Shown here: positions 29,152 to 38,296 of the stretch, piece after piece
Position numbering within the stretch: position 1 is the first letter of the stretch
Layout: the number at the start of each line of letters is the position of its first letter
Assembly: GCA_025355345.1 (NCBI GenBank)
Contig: JANXZU010000055.1
Span: 1 to 49,496 of the forward strand
Source of the DNA: Syntrophaceae bacterium
GTDB taxonomy: Bacteria > Desulfobacterota > Syntrophia > Syntrophales > Smithellaceae
DNA: 49,496 nt
Direction of reading: 5' to 3'
The notes under the pieces: generated by a model
The model's database searches: none
Told to the model about the DNA's origin: nothing
What the model saw: only the letters and a program-made list of their open reading frames with translations
Translations under genes and position numbers: made by a program

Positions 29152-29811
29152 TCATTCCTTATCAAGACCAACCCATTTTGCCGCAGGTCCGATAATCAGG
29201 AAGGGAGCTGGATTGATCGACCCGCCGCCAAGACTCATATAGCCCATACCCAGAAAGATATTGTCATTGATCTTGCGAAGCTCGTCATGCATGGAATGTA
29301 CTGTTCCCGAGTTATAGGGACTATAGTCAAGATGAAACGAATCCTTCCCGTCAATCAGCGATTTGCCGATATAAGTATTCATCTTTCTTACGCGAAAGAC
29401 TATGACCTTGCCATCTTTGTCGATGCGAGAAAACAGGTTGTATCCCCATCCCTTGCTATTTTCAAAAGGAAAAAAAGACTTGCCCATCCAGCGGCCGGGC
29501 CCGAAGAAGTGATGCGTGTAAAAATCAGCAGATGCCGCCAGCACCCCCACAGGTAAAGTTTGCCCGTTGTATTCTCCATTGAGTTCCTCGTACCGCGGAG
29601 CAGATGCCGCATAAAAAAGCTGAAACAGGGCTGCCTTGTCCAGCTTTTCAATATCTTTTACGGTAGCCTTTCCAGGGGCGATACCAAGTATCTGTTCAAT
29701 GCTCTGACCTTTACAGGAACCGCCCTTTTGTAAAATATTGATACCGGTGAGCGCAAGCTGTACAACAACCAACGCGACAACTATAGCAATAATGATCTTT
29801 AATGCTTTCAT
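29152..29811 (-). CDS. conserved hypothetical protein, N-terminal TM/signal anchor
   Basis: MKALKIIIAIVVALVVVQLAL hydrophobic N-terminus; tightly spaced in operon; no family recognised. Confidence 0.75.
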   Translation of the reverse strand: MKALKIIIAIVVALVVVQLALTGINILQKGGSCKGQSIEQILGIAPGKATVKDIEKLDKAALFQLFYAASAPRYEELNGEYNGQTLPVGVLAASADFYTHHFFGPGRWMGKSFFPFENSKGWGYNLFSRIDKDGKVIVFRVRKMNTYIGKSLIDGKDSFHLDYSPYNSGTVHSMHDELRKINDNIFLGMGYMSLGGGSINPAPFLIIGPAAKWVGLDKE

Positions 29812-29836
29812 GGAATATTCTCCTATTAGCGGGTTG

Positions 29837-30646
29837 CTATTTTCTTCCTGTAAAGCTGTCCATGGCGGACGAACCGCCAGTAATCGAGAGCATCCAGTCA
29901 AAGATGGAGGTCGGAAGAAGTTTGAGCATCATCGATCCATATATGCTAAAGGGCGGCAACATGACATAGGGCTTACCATTCTTAAAACCCTTGACGATGG
30001 CGCGCGCCGCGTCTTCCGCTTTTATAACCGGATTCATGCTTAGAGGCTTGAATCCCTTGAATAGACCAGTATCGATGATGTAAGGGCAGACACAGGTCAC
30101 CTTTACCCCTGTGTGCTTGAACTTTTTAAGCTCGCGCCGCAGGGATTCGGAGAATCCAACCTCGGCGAACTTGCTGGCGCAATAATCGGAGAGTATCGGC
30201 ATGCCGATAAGCCCGCTGGACGAGGCAACATTAACGATTGCCCCGCTGTTACGAGCTATCATGTCGCCAATGAGGGCTTTGGTGAAATAGATATGTCCCC
30301 AGTAATTGATGTTCATGGTGCGCTGCATCTGGTCTATGGTCAAATCGAAGAATGATTTTCCGATAACGGTGCCGGCATTGTTGATGAGCACATCAACGGA
30401 TCCGAAATCCTGCTTAATCTTGGCCACGACGTCCATGACCGACTCTCGGTTGGAGATGTCGCAGACATCCCCTGTCACCTTGACCTTACGACTTTTGACC
30501 TCCTCCACTGTTTTGGCAACGGCCTCACTGTTGATGTCGATCAGTGCGGTATTGGCGCCCTCATCAGCCACATAATGGGCCATCAGCCGTCCAATACCGG
30601 CGCCGGCGCCTGTGATCAGGATATTTTTACCTGCTAAGTTTTTCAT
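29837..30646 (-). CDS. short-chain dehydrogenase/reductase
   Basis: ILITGAGAGIGRLMAHYVADEGA; NNAG; YCASK; start MKNLAGKN at 30646. Confidence 0.9.
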   Translation of the reverse strand: MKNLAGKNILITGAGAGIGRLMAHYVADEGANTALIDINSEAVAKTVEEVKSRKVKVTGDVCDISNRESVMDVVAKIKQDFGSVDVLINNAGTVIGKSFFDLTIDQMQRTMNINYWGHIYFTKALIGDMIARNSGAIVNVASSSGLIGMPILSDYCASKFAEVGFSESLRRELKKFKHTGVKVTCVCPYIIDTGLFKGFKPLSMNPVIKAEDAARAIVKGFKNGKPYVMLPPFSIYGSMMLKLLPTSIFDWMLSITGGSSAMDSFTGRK

Positions 30647-30784
30647 AACCACCCCCTGCTGCATTTATTTTTATAAGGCATTTCTTGTTCATGTTTAAAC
30701 AACTAGAAGTTTGATCCAATATGTCAATAAAATATAGACCGAAAATTGTCATTTAAATTAATTTGAATTATCCCGATCATTATA

Positions 30785-31456
30785 TTATTTTCCTGTCACT
30801 TCCTTGTCCACGTCAGCATCAAAATCGGCATTCTTCCATTCATGGTCAACTGAGTATTCGGTTAGAAATGTAGCGATCATTTGGTCCATGGGAACATCGT
30901 CGAACTCGCCGCGTTGATTCAGATATTCCATGTGTTTCTTGCCTTCGAGATCATAGGGGTGGTAGATGGAGTCGCAGGTGCCATCGAAGTCCAGGGGTAT
31001 TATCCTGAACTTCTCGCAAAGCTCGATGTTGAAGGCAGGCGTTGCTTTGACCCATGAACCTTCCAGATAGATGGATGTATAACCGTGCCAGAAGAAGATA
31101 TCTGTCTTCATTATATTACGGAGTCTCTCTGTGGTCAGATGATTCCTTACATCGGCAAACCCGACACGTGCAGGAATGCCTGCCACTCTGCAGCAGGCTG
31201 CAAGAAGTATGGCTTTGGTAACGCACCAGCCCCGGCCATTAGCCAGTGTTGTGCTCGCCTTGAGGCCTTCCAATGTCATATCCAGTGAATAAGGGTCATA
31301 CCTGATTCCATCGCGAATAGCATAATAGAGGCTTACTGCCTTTTGTGTATGGCCTGCGGCATTTTCCGAGTGCAATCTGGAAAACTCAATTATTTTTATA
31401 TTGTCTGAGTCAATAAAACTTGTTGGCATTACATGTTGAGAGCCTGGTGCAGTCAT
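30785..31456 (-). CDS. transglutaminase-like domain protein
   Basis: GRGWCVTKAILLAACCRVAGIPARVGFADV; HGYTSIYLEGSWVKATPAFN. Confidence 0.82.
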   Translation of the reverse strand: MTAPGSQHVMPTSFIDSDNIKIIEFSRLHSENAAGHTQKAVSLYYAIRDGIRYDPYSLDMTLEGLKASTTLANGRGWCVTKAILLAACCRVAGIPARVGFADVRNHLTTERLRNIMKTDIFFWHGYTSIYLEGSWVKATPAFNIELCEKFRIIPLDFDGTCDSIYHPYDLEGKKHMEYLNQRGEFDDVPMDQMIATFLTEYSVDHEWKNADFDADVDKEVTGK

Positions 31457-31509
31457 GATGTGAAATCACCTCATTCCGATTCTTTTTGTACAAGACAGAG
31501 TCTCATTTC

Positions 31510-33444
31510 TCAGGTGTTATTACCCTTGGGCTTTACTACATCCTCTAAATCCAACTTCTTCAGGGTTTTTTTCGTAGGTACGCCGTTGATATCCCAGCCC
31601 CGAAGCTGGTAATATCTGGGCATCATCTTATATAAGGGAACTTTACTCTTCTTATTGCCAGGGATCTGTTCCTCGTCTGTGAAACGTTTGGGGAGAGTAT
31701 CATCTCTTGCAGTAAATCCCTCCCGTAGATTGTAAAGCCTCTCCATAGAGAAGCCCCTGTCGCCCATTCGCAGGAATTTGCCAAAATCCATATCCATGCC
31801 AGTGGCCAGTTTCAGTGCCTTGGAATGCGGGAGCATGGGCAAATGATATTTCATCATGAACGCCGGCAGGCGCAAAGTTAGTTCAATAGCGAACCATGAA
31901 TATGTAAGAATCTTAGTTACGATCCAGCTCAACAATTTAGAATTAGGTATCTTGAATAAGATAGGCGGCAGTATTGTCCATGAGGTGAATAGACAACTTC
32001 CACCTGCGCTGATGGCAGCTAAAAGATTCTGGTCAAGGATCACATAAGCTGGTTTTGATCGGTAATGGTATTGATCCAGAAGGGTAGGGCCTGTTGCCTC
32101 AAAATAGATTACGTAGCCTCCGTCCAGATGGCATGCTCCGCGGTTTGCTGTTGCATAACCAAGAGCATGACCCACCGCGCCTCGGGGCTCATATCCTGCT
32201 ATTTCCATTCCCTTGGAATGCGGGGCAAAATCTTCACCGCCATATTTCTTGGACAGGTAGCGTACCCCTTCTGCAAGGTCTGCCCCGATCCCCTGACGAT
32301 ATGCAATGTCCCGAAATATTTGTGATAGGTTTTCCTTCTTGCCGAATTCGATCCCGCTATTCCACATGCCCTTTTCACTTAGTTCTGCGGCAAAACCCAT
32401 GATCGTGCCAACGGATATGGTGTCAATACCGAGAATGTCCAGTTCGTAATTCCAACGGATAATGGCATCCATGTCGTTTATCAGCATGTTTGATCCCAGC
32501 AGACACAGGATCTCATACTCGGGTCCTTTAATTTCGTGTCCGTCTAGATTGACAACCCGGGCGCAGCGGATTGGACAGGAGACGCAACCGGCATTCTTTA
32601 CGAGGCGGGTTTCGGCGAGGGTCTGGCCCGAAATCATGTCGGCATCCTTATAGTGGCCTGCAGAGAAATTTTTCGTAGGCATGGCATTATGATCTGATAA
32701 AGATTTTAAAAATCCTGACGTCCCGTATTTAGGGGCAAAGTCACCTGTAGCAGGATGAACTTTGAGCATTCCGATCCATTTTTTAATTAGTTCGCTGAAT
32801 CCTGAAGGATCATGAAGTTCTATCTTGTTGGTGCCCTTGGCGACTATCCCCTTAAGGTTTTTGGAACCCATGACAGCGCCCATTCCAGAGCGGCCGTGGC
32901 ATCGGTCCTGGGATGCGACGATCGCATATTTGACAAGATTCTCTCCAGCAGGTCCGATAACCATTTTACCTGCTTTTTTGTCGCCCATTAACTCCTGGGT
33001 CTCTTCTGTATTCTTTCCCCACAGGGCAGCTGCATCTTCTATCTTCACGATGTCATTATTGATGTCTATATAGACAGGTCTCTTGGCTTTACCCCGAATC
33101 ACGATACCGTCCCATCCGGCCTTTTTCAGATGGATTCCGAAGTTTCCTCCGCTGTTGGAGTGGCCGATAGCGCCTGTCTGGGGGCTCTTGGCAGAGATAT
33201 CATAACGGCTCGTCGAAGGAGCATTTGTCCCGGTAAGCGGCGATGTCATTACAATAAGGATATTTTCCGGTGATAGGGGATCGATACCTGGCTTTAATTC
33301 ATCCAGCATGATCTTGGTGGAGATAAATCTGCCTCCGATAAATCGTTCCCGATCCCGGTCAGAAAGATCGAATGTGCCGGTCTTTCCTGTTGAAAGATCA
33401 ATATCCAGAATCTTTCCCATGTATCCCTTATATTTACTCGCCAT
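31510..33444 (-). CDS. aldehyde ferredoxin oxidoreductase family tungsten/molybdopterin enzyme
   Basis: YKGYMGKILDIDLSTG, CVSCPIRCARVV Fe-S motif, AIGHSNSGGNFGIHLKKAGWDGIVIRG. Confidence 0.92.
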   Translation of the reverse strand: MASKYKGYMGKILDIDLSTGKTGTFDLSDRDRERFIGGRFISTKIMLDELKPGIDPLSPENILIVMTSPLTGTNAPSTSRYDISAKSPQTGAIGHSNSGGNFGIHLKKAGWDGIVIRGKAKRPVYIDINNDIVKIEDAAALWGKNTEETQELMGDKKAGKMVIGPAGENLVKYAIVASQDRCHGRSGMGAVMGSKNLKGIVAKGTNKIELHDPSGFSELIKKWIGMLKVHPATGDFAPKYGTSGFLKSLSDHNAMPTKNFSAGHYKDADMISGQTLAETRLVKNAGCVSCPIRCARVVNLDGHEIKGPEYEILCLLGSNMLINDMDAIIRWNYELDILGIDTISVGTIMGFAAELSEKGMWNSGIEFGKKENLSQIFRDIAYRQGIGADLAEGVRYLSKKYGGEDFAPHSKGMEIAGYEPRGAVGHALGYATANRGACHLDGGYVIYFEATGPTLLDQYHYRSKPAYVILDQNLLAAISAGGSCLFTSWTILPPILFKIPNSKLLSWIVTKILTYSWFAIELTLRLPAFMMKYHLPMLPHSKALKLATGMDMDFGKFLRMGDRGFSMERLYNLREGFTARDDTLPKRFTDEEQIPGNKKSKVPLYKMMPRYYQLRGWDINGVPTKKTLKKLDLEDVVKPKGNNT

Positions 33445-33462
33445 AATATTATCTCCAGTTTT

Positions 33463-33520
33463 TTGATTGGACGTTCAACCAACTGATTAATCCATTAATC
33501 CCCCTGTCCATTATTGTCAA
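33463..33520 (-). promoter_or_regulatory. sigma70-type promoter with palindromic operator (right arm)
   Basis: minus-strand TTGACA (33515-33520), 17-nt spacer, TAATGG (33492-33497), operator TTGGTTGAACGTCCAATCAA (33463-33482) identical to 579-598. Confidence 0.75.
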
Positions 33521-33667
33521 GAAAAAAGTTTAAGTATTCTAAAATATATCGGGTATAAATCATTATTCGGTAAAATTATTAATCAGATCAATATAATCTG
33601 TGGTCAATTTCTATATTCCGTGATAAATTAAAATCAAAAAAATCAAAGATTCAGGGGAACAAAATTA

Positions 33668-34297
33668 TTGCTGTTGATGTCTAACATAATAGATAATAGA
33701 AAAGCGTCGATTGGGGATGACGATCTGCAATATGTCATGCTATGCCAGAAGGGCGATATGGAGTCATACGCTAAGTTGGTTGATCGGCATCAGAAGAAGA
33801 TGCTAAATATCGCTTACCGCATGCTTGGAGATTATGATGAAGCCTGCGATGTTACGCAGGAAGCTTTCCTTGCTGCATATAAGTCGATAAGCAAATTTAA
33901 GGCAGAGGCAAAATTTTCCACATGGTTGTATCGTATTGTAGTTAATTATACGAAGAACCGTTTAAAGCAGAGAAAGAGGCTGGTTCAACATGAGGGTACG
34001 TCGCTTGATGAATTAGTGGACGGGCAGGGCGGCAGGATTGTTTGTTTGTCTACTGCGAGTGACGTCGATCCTGCGGAACTTTTGGAGCAGCGCGAGCGTG
34101 AAGAGCATGTTCAAAGATGTATTACAACGCTGGATTTGGAATATCGGGAAGTGCTTGTGATGAGAGATATACAGGGATTTTCTTACGAAGAAATTCGGGA
34201 TATTTTGCAGATACCCGATGGAACGGTTAAATCGAGACTGTCGCGTGCAAGAAACGCTCTTAAGGATTGTCTTGTTGAAGTGATTGGTGATTTATGA
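33668..34297 (+). CDS. ECF-type RNA polymerase sigma factor
   Basis: AYRMLGDYDEACDVTQEAFLAAYKSISKF; GFSYEEIRDILQIPDGTVKSRLSRAR. Confidence 0.92.
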   Translation: MLLMSNIIDNRKASIGDDDLQYVMLCQKGDMESYAKLVDRHQKKMLNIAYRMLGDYDEACDVTQEAFLAAYKSISKFKAEAKFSTWLYRIVVNYTKNRLKQRKRLVQHEGTSLDELVDGQGGRIVCLSTASDVDPAELLEQREREEHVQRCITTLDLEYREVLVMRDIQGFSYEEIRDILQIPDGTVKSRLSRARNALKDCLVEVIGDL

Positions 34298-35361
34298 AAA
34301 ATTGCATAAATATTAATAATAGCCTGCCATTGTACTCTGAGGGTTTGCTCTCTGCAGCTGAAAATATGGTTATTGAAGAGCATCTGGTAGAATGCGCGGA
34401 TTGTAGCAAGGAACTGGCCAATTTAAAAAAGGCGGCTACGATGACGCGAGAACTATCAGAGGTGGAACCGCCGCCCTGGTTTAATCAAAAAATTATAGCT
34501 AAGGTGCGGGAGGAATCAGAAAGGAAGAGCTTTGCCCAAAAATGGTTTTATCCACTGCGGATAAAAATACCCGTGCAGGTTATGGCGACAGTTGTTATCG
34601 CGGTTCTTGCCGTCTATATTTACCGCGCAGGCGATGAGCAAATGAAAACAGTTTTGCCGGAAGTTCAGCAACCGGTTATGGAAGCCCAAAAAGAGCCGAC
34701 ACCTGCTGAAACAGATAAAACGAAGGCAGTTGCCACTGATTTATTAGCAGTAAAAAAAGCAGCGTCAGTTGAAGCAGCAAAGAAAGATACAATATCTGAA
34801 GACGTATTTTTCGGCGGAAGTGCGCCAAAAATGGAGATGCAGGAAAATAAACCGGCAGGGGCAAGTGATAAATCTTCAGCCATGAAAAGTTACGCTGCTG
34901 CCGATAAAGAAGAGAAAAAATATTCAGAACGTGCGGCAATGCAGGAAGTGCCGCAGAGATATTCTGCGAGGCAGGGGGGTATAAGTGAGAATGGCATGGA
35001 TGATTCTTCTTTGTCCGGTGCTGCCAAAAAGAGCAAGATGTTTAAGGCAGCAGCTCCGGCAGCACCCAGATCTATCGCAGCATCTGTAACCGCTCAGGTG
35101 CAGCCTGTTATTTCTTTATATGTTGCTGATATAAATAACGCGGTAGTTGAAGCAGAAAAGATAATGACAAAATATAAAGCCAGAAAAGTTACAAAAAGAT
35201 TAATGGATGGCAAAGCAATTTTACAAGCAGACCTTCCAACTATGAACATAAAAGATGTTTTATCGCAATTACGCACCTTGGGGATACTTCATGAAAAAAC
35301 TATGCCCACAGAAAGCGGAGAGCAACATATTACTGTGGTGCTAGAAATATTTAGTCAATAA
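34294..35361 (+). CDS. zf-HC2 anti-sigma factor with extended C-terminal domain
   Basis: HLVECADCSKEL; overlaps sigma stop by ATGA; TM segment VMATVVIAVLAVYIY. Confidence 0.82.
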   Translation: MKNCININNSLPLYSEGLLSAAENMVIEEHLVECADCSKELANLKKAATMTRELSEVEPPPWFNQKIIAKVREESERKSFAQKWFYPLRIKIPVQVMATVVIAVLAVYIYRAGDEQMKTVLPEVQQPVMEAQKEPTPAETDKTKAVATDLLAVKKAASVEAAKKDTISEDVFFGGSAPKMEMQENKPAGASDKSSAMKSYAAADKEEKKYSERAAMQEVPQRYSARQGGISENGMDDSSLSGAAKKSKMFKAAAPAAPRSIAASVTAQVQPVISLYVADINNAVVEAEKIMTKYKARKVTKRLMDGKAILQADLPTMNIKDVLSQLRTLGILHEKTMPTESGEQHITVVLEIFSQ

Positions 35362-35378
35362 ATTTGTCCGGAGCGTCT

Positions 35379-35936
35379 TTATTTAATATTGAGCTTCTTT
35401 TTGAAAATTTCAACAAAGGGACCATCTTCACGCCAGGCGTGGCATGTATCAACAAGAAAATTTAACATCATATTTGCACGATCATGATCGGGAAGGAACG
35501 GCTTCCTAGATTGATATGCCGCAAATCCCTGGATAGCAGCCGGGGCCATCGCCAGAATAAGTTCCACCAGGTGAGTGCAGCCCTTTTTGCCTCCGGCTAT
35601 TTTTTTTACTTTTGCCGTAAAGCCCTTGGTAATAGTCAAGCCCTTTATGGGTAAGAGACAGTCGATAGTTTCCCGACACACCGCCCGTGGAACAGATATA
35701 AGATCGACATCAATATCCTCAATCAAAAGAGTAGAACAATTAACCAGCAGTCTTATGGTCATGTGATGAATTGCGCCACTTGGAAACCTTTCACCGGTCA
35801 TCGAATGAGATTCCTGGAAACGGTCATCTTTGAGAAAACCGGCTACAATAATCCTTTGTTCATCATAAGCGTATGTCGATACTTCTATATTTCGTGAGTG
35901 TATCTTTTCACCTTTTGATTTCCAAATGGATTGCAT
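35379..35936 (-). CDS. DUF2889-like protein
   Basis: AGFLKDDRF..., IHHMTIRLLV, KKGCTHLVELILAMAPAAIQG. Confidence 0.7.
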   Translation of the reverse strand: MQSIWKSKGEKIHSRNIEVSTYAYDEQRIIVAGFLKDDRFQESHSMTGERFPSGAIHHMTIRLLVNCSTLLIEDIDVDLISVPRAVCRETIDCLLPIKGLTITKGFTAKVKKIAGGKKGCTHLVELILAMAPAAIQGFAAYQSRKPFLPDHDRANMMLNFLVDTCHAWREDGPFVEIFKKKLNIK

Positions 35937-36202
35937 TTATTTTGATTCTCCTGGATTTAGAATTACATTTCCGCCGCCAAAAAATGATTCGGCTTCATTT
36001 TGTTTTCAGAAAACAATTGCTCGCTTTAAGTATTTAATATTTATGCATAGTAGGGGTTCATATCATAATTATTCAGGGAATAACATTTTTTATTCGGAAT
36101 TGCCGTTTGAATTTCTTGATTCAATACCGAAAATATGTCTTTTAGGCGGAATGTCGAAATATCTATGGCTTGAGTTTCCCGGTAATGAGGTATTAGAAAT
36201 AA

Positions 36203-37156
36203 ATGAGCACCATGACGCGAAAACGAATCATAAAATCGATTGTTCCAACTCTGCAATCGGATGAACAACTTGACAGCTATTGTGCCCATCGATTCACTTA
36301 TCTGACACAGGATGAGTGGAAAAAAGAGATTTACTCTGGAAAGGTGTCGCTTGATGGCGTGATCTTCCTCGATCCGGCAACCATGCTTAAAGGAAGCGAA
36401 ATGCTGGCATGGGACGGAAGCGGCATAGTTGAACCGGCAGTCGATGGCTCGATAACAATACTCTACGAAGATGAATTGTTTGTTGCAGTTAATAAAACCG
36501 GTAATTTGCCGGTTCACCCTTCGGGACGGTATTTCAACAATACTCTGGTTGCCCTGCTTGCTTCACGCTACGGGCGAAAGGTTTATCCGGTACACCGCAT
36601 CGACCGCGAAACATCTGGCGTCATGCTCCTGGCCTTTGATGGGAAAAGCGCGGGTGAGCTTTCCAAGGCACTTTTGAAAGGGTCAAAGGAATATCTGGCC
36701 CTTGTGCATGGGAATTTTCCCGACGATGAATTGACTGTTGATTTACCTCTAGGACCTGATATCGACTCTGCTGTGCGAAAGAAGCGCAAGGCGTGGCCGG
36801 GCGGGAAGGAATTGGCCACAACACGATTTATGAAAGTTTTGCACTCTGGGGACATTTCCCTTGTCCGGTGTTTCCCGGAAACGGGAAGGCTTCATCAGAT
36901 ACGAGCCCATCTGCTTTCCACGGGTTATCCGATCGTCGGCGATAAGCTCTACGGCAGGGACGAGACAGCTTTTCTCACATTTATCAAGCATGGGCTTACT
37001 GCCGCACTGGAAAAACGGCTTGTGCTGCCGCGTTGTGCTTTGCATGCCGCCAGGATTATCTTTTTGCACCCGGAGAGTAAAAAAGAGATGATTATTCGGG
37101 CGCCGCTTCCCGGGATGTTTTCGAGTTTTATCGTTTCAAGAAGAGTCAAAGGCTGA
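36203..37156 (+). CDS. RluA-family pseudouridine synthase
   Basis: VHRIDRETSGVMLLA, FPETGRLHQIRAHL. Confidence 0.9.
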   Translation: MSTMTRKRIIKSIVPTLQSDEQLDSYCAHRFTYLTQDEWKKEIYSGKVSLDGVIFLDPATMLKGSEMLAWDGSGIVEPAVDGSITILYEDELFVAVNKTGNLPVHPSGRYFNNTLVALLASRYGRKVYPVHRIDRETSGVMLLAFDGKSAGELSKALLKGSKEYLALVHGNFPDDELTVDLPLGPDIDSAVRKKRKAWPGGKELATTRFMKVLHSGDISLVRCFPETGRLHQIRAHLLSTGYPIVGDKLYGRDETAFLTFIKHGLTAALEKRLVLPRCALHAARIIFLHPESKKEMIIRAPLPGMFSSFIVSRRVKG

Positions 37157-37289
37157 TCGTACATGCCGTCAATATTAATGAGTGAAAATAAGACACCATT
37201 CCCGCTCTAAAAGACGCGATTGAAGAGCAAAATATGCCTGCTATATTGGCGAGTAAGATATAATGTTATTAAAAATAATCCGTAAAAAA

Positions 37290-37327
37290 ACCCAACCTTT
37301 ATATTATGAAGGTCGGGTTTCTATTTT
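37290..37327. terminator. bidirectional intrinsic terminator
   Basis: AAAAAAACCCAACCTT-TATATTATG-AAGGTCGGGTTTCTATTTTT hairpin between convergent genes. Confidence 0.75.
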
Positions 37328-37346
37328 TAAACCTGTGTTGCCGCAA

Positions 37347-38249
37347 TTATTGTTTGGTTGAATTAGATTTAGCAAGCTTAAGGCTATAGTGTAAACGCTC
37401 TAAAGCTAATGAGAGTTGACCCAATTCATCGGTTCGATTCAGAGTAATTTTTTGTTCCATATCCCCATTGGCCAGATCTCCTGCAAATTTGGTTAATTGA
37501 TTTAAAGGAACAAGAGAACGATTGACATACAACACGGTTGCGATAATTGAGATCGCAAAAATAATAGCCATGGCTAAAATAAGACCTAACGCCAGCTCCA
37601 GTTTAGATTTATTAATGGAAGCCGGGGAAATACCCACCCGAAAATTACCCCATTGTTTGCCTTTGACATAAATAGGCGATGCGAAATCCCAAAGCACTTC
37701 ACCGGTATCACGGAAATAAATTTGTTGAAATCCTTTGACCTCATTTTTAGCAGCTGCGATGCCAATAGGATCATTAAACATACGTTTGGTGAGATTTTCT
37801 AATTTATCTTTTTCAAGATCTCCCGTTGGTGCTTTTTGAAAACGACTGTTATGAGTTGGACCATATCCATTTATATCAACTGCCGCAGCAAAGACCAGGC
37901 TCTCATCCAAAAGATATTCATCTTGCACACCTAAAATAGCTTTATCCAAATAGGAATCATATTTGGTATGGTATTTCGGCGGGTTAAAATTTGGTATAGG
38001 TTGATAATCCTTATCAAAAGCATCATTAATTGAAAAGACACCATTATCGATAGCTTCTTCCATTATTTGACCGATTGTTTTGGCACCGATAATGGATTGA
38101 ATGATGCCTTTGTTGCGTAATTGCTCTTCAAGATGGGAATTTTGTCTCATGACCAGAAAAACAGATGCTCCACAGATAACGACAAAAAGGATCATGTTGA
38201 CAAACAAGGCTACCTTAAAGGCCATTCTTTTGTTGATGTAATTAATCAT
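37347..38249 (-). CDS. membrane sensor protein with periplasmic ligand-binding domain and HAMP, no output domain
   Basis: two TM segments; DINGYGPTHNSRF; HAMP region LVPLNQLTKFAGDLANGDMEQKI; ends after HAMP. Confidence 0.75.
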   Translation of the reverse strand: MINYINKRMAFKVALFVNMILFVVICGASVFLVMRQNSHLEEQLRNKGIIQSIIGAKTIGQIMEEAIDNGVFSINDAFDKDYQPIPNFNPPKYHTKYDSYLDKAILGVQDEYLLDESLVFAAAVDINGYGPTHNSRFQKAPTGDLEKDKLENLTKRMFNDPIGIAAAKNEVKGFQQIYFRDTGEVLWDFASPIYVKGKQWGNFRVGISPASINKSKLELALGLILAMAIIFAISIIATVLYVNRSLVPLNQLTKFAGDLANGDMEQKITLNRTDELGQLSLALERLHYSLKLAKSNSTKQ

Positions 38250-38296
38250 AATTATTTCTCCTTCAGGCTAATAAAATTGGTTAGCATTCAAAAATT

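Noticed and set aside
28918-29556. 212-aa plus-strand ORF
   Set aside because: Antisense across the ChoD-like gene and the unknown membrane protein gene; shadow ORF
33655-33683. Autoregulated ECF promoter (GGAAC...GTCTAA) upstream of the sigma factor
   Set aside because: The putative -10 would lie inside the coding sequence given the SD-supported TTG start
35926-36264. 112-aa plus-strand ORF upstream of rluA
   Set aside because: No recognisable domain, overlaps the rluA start; not supported as a gene
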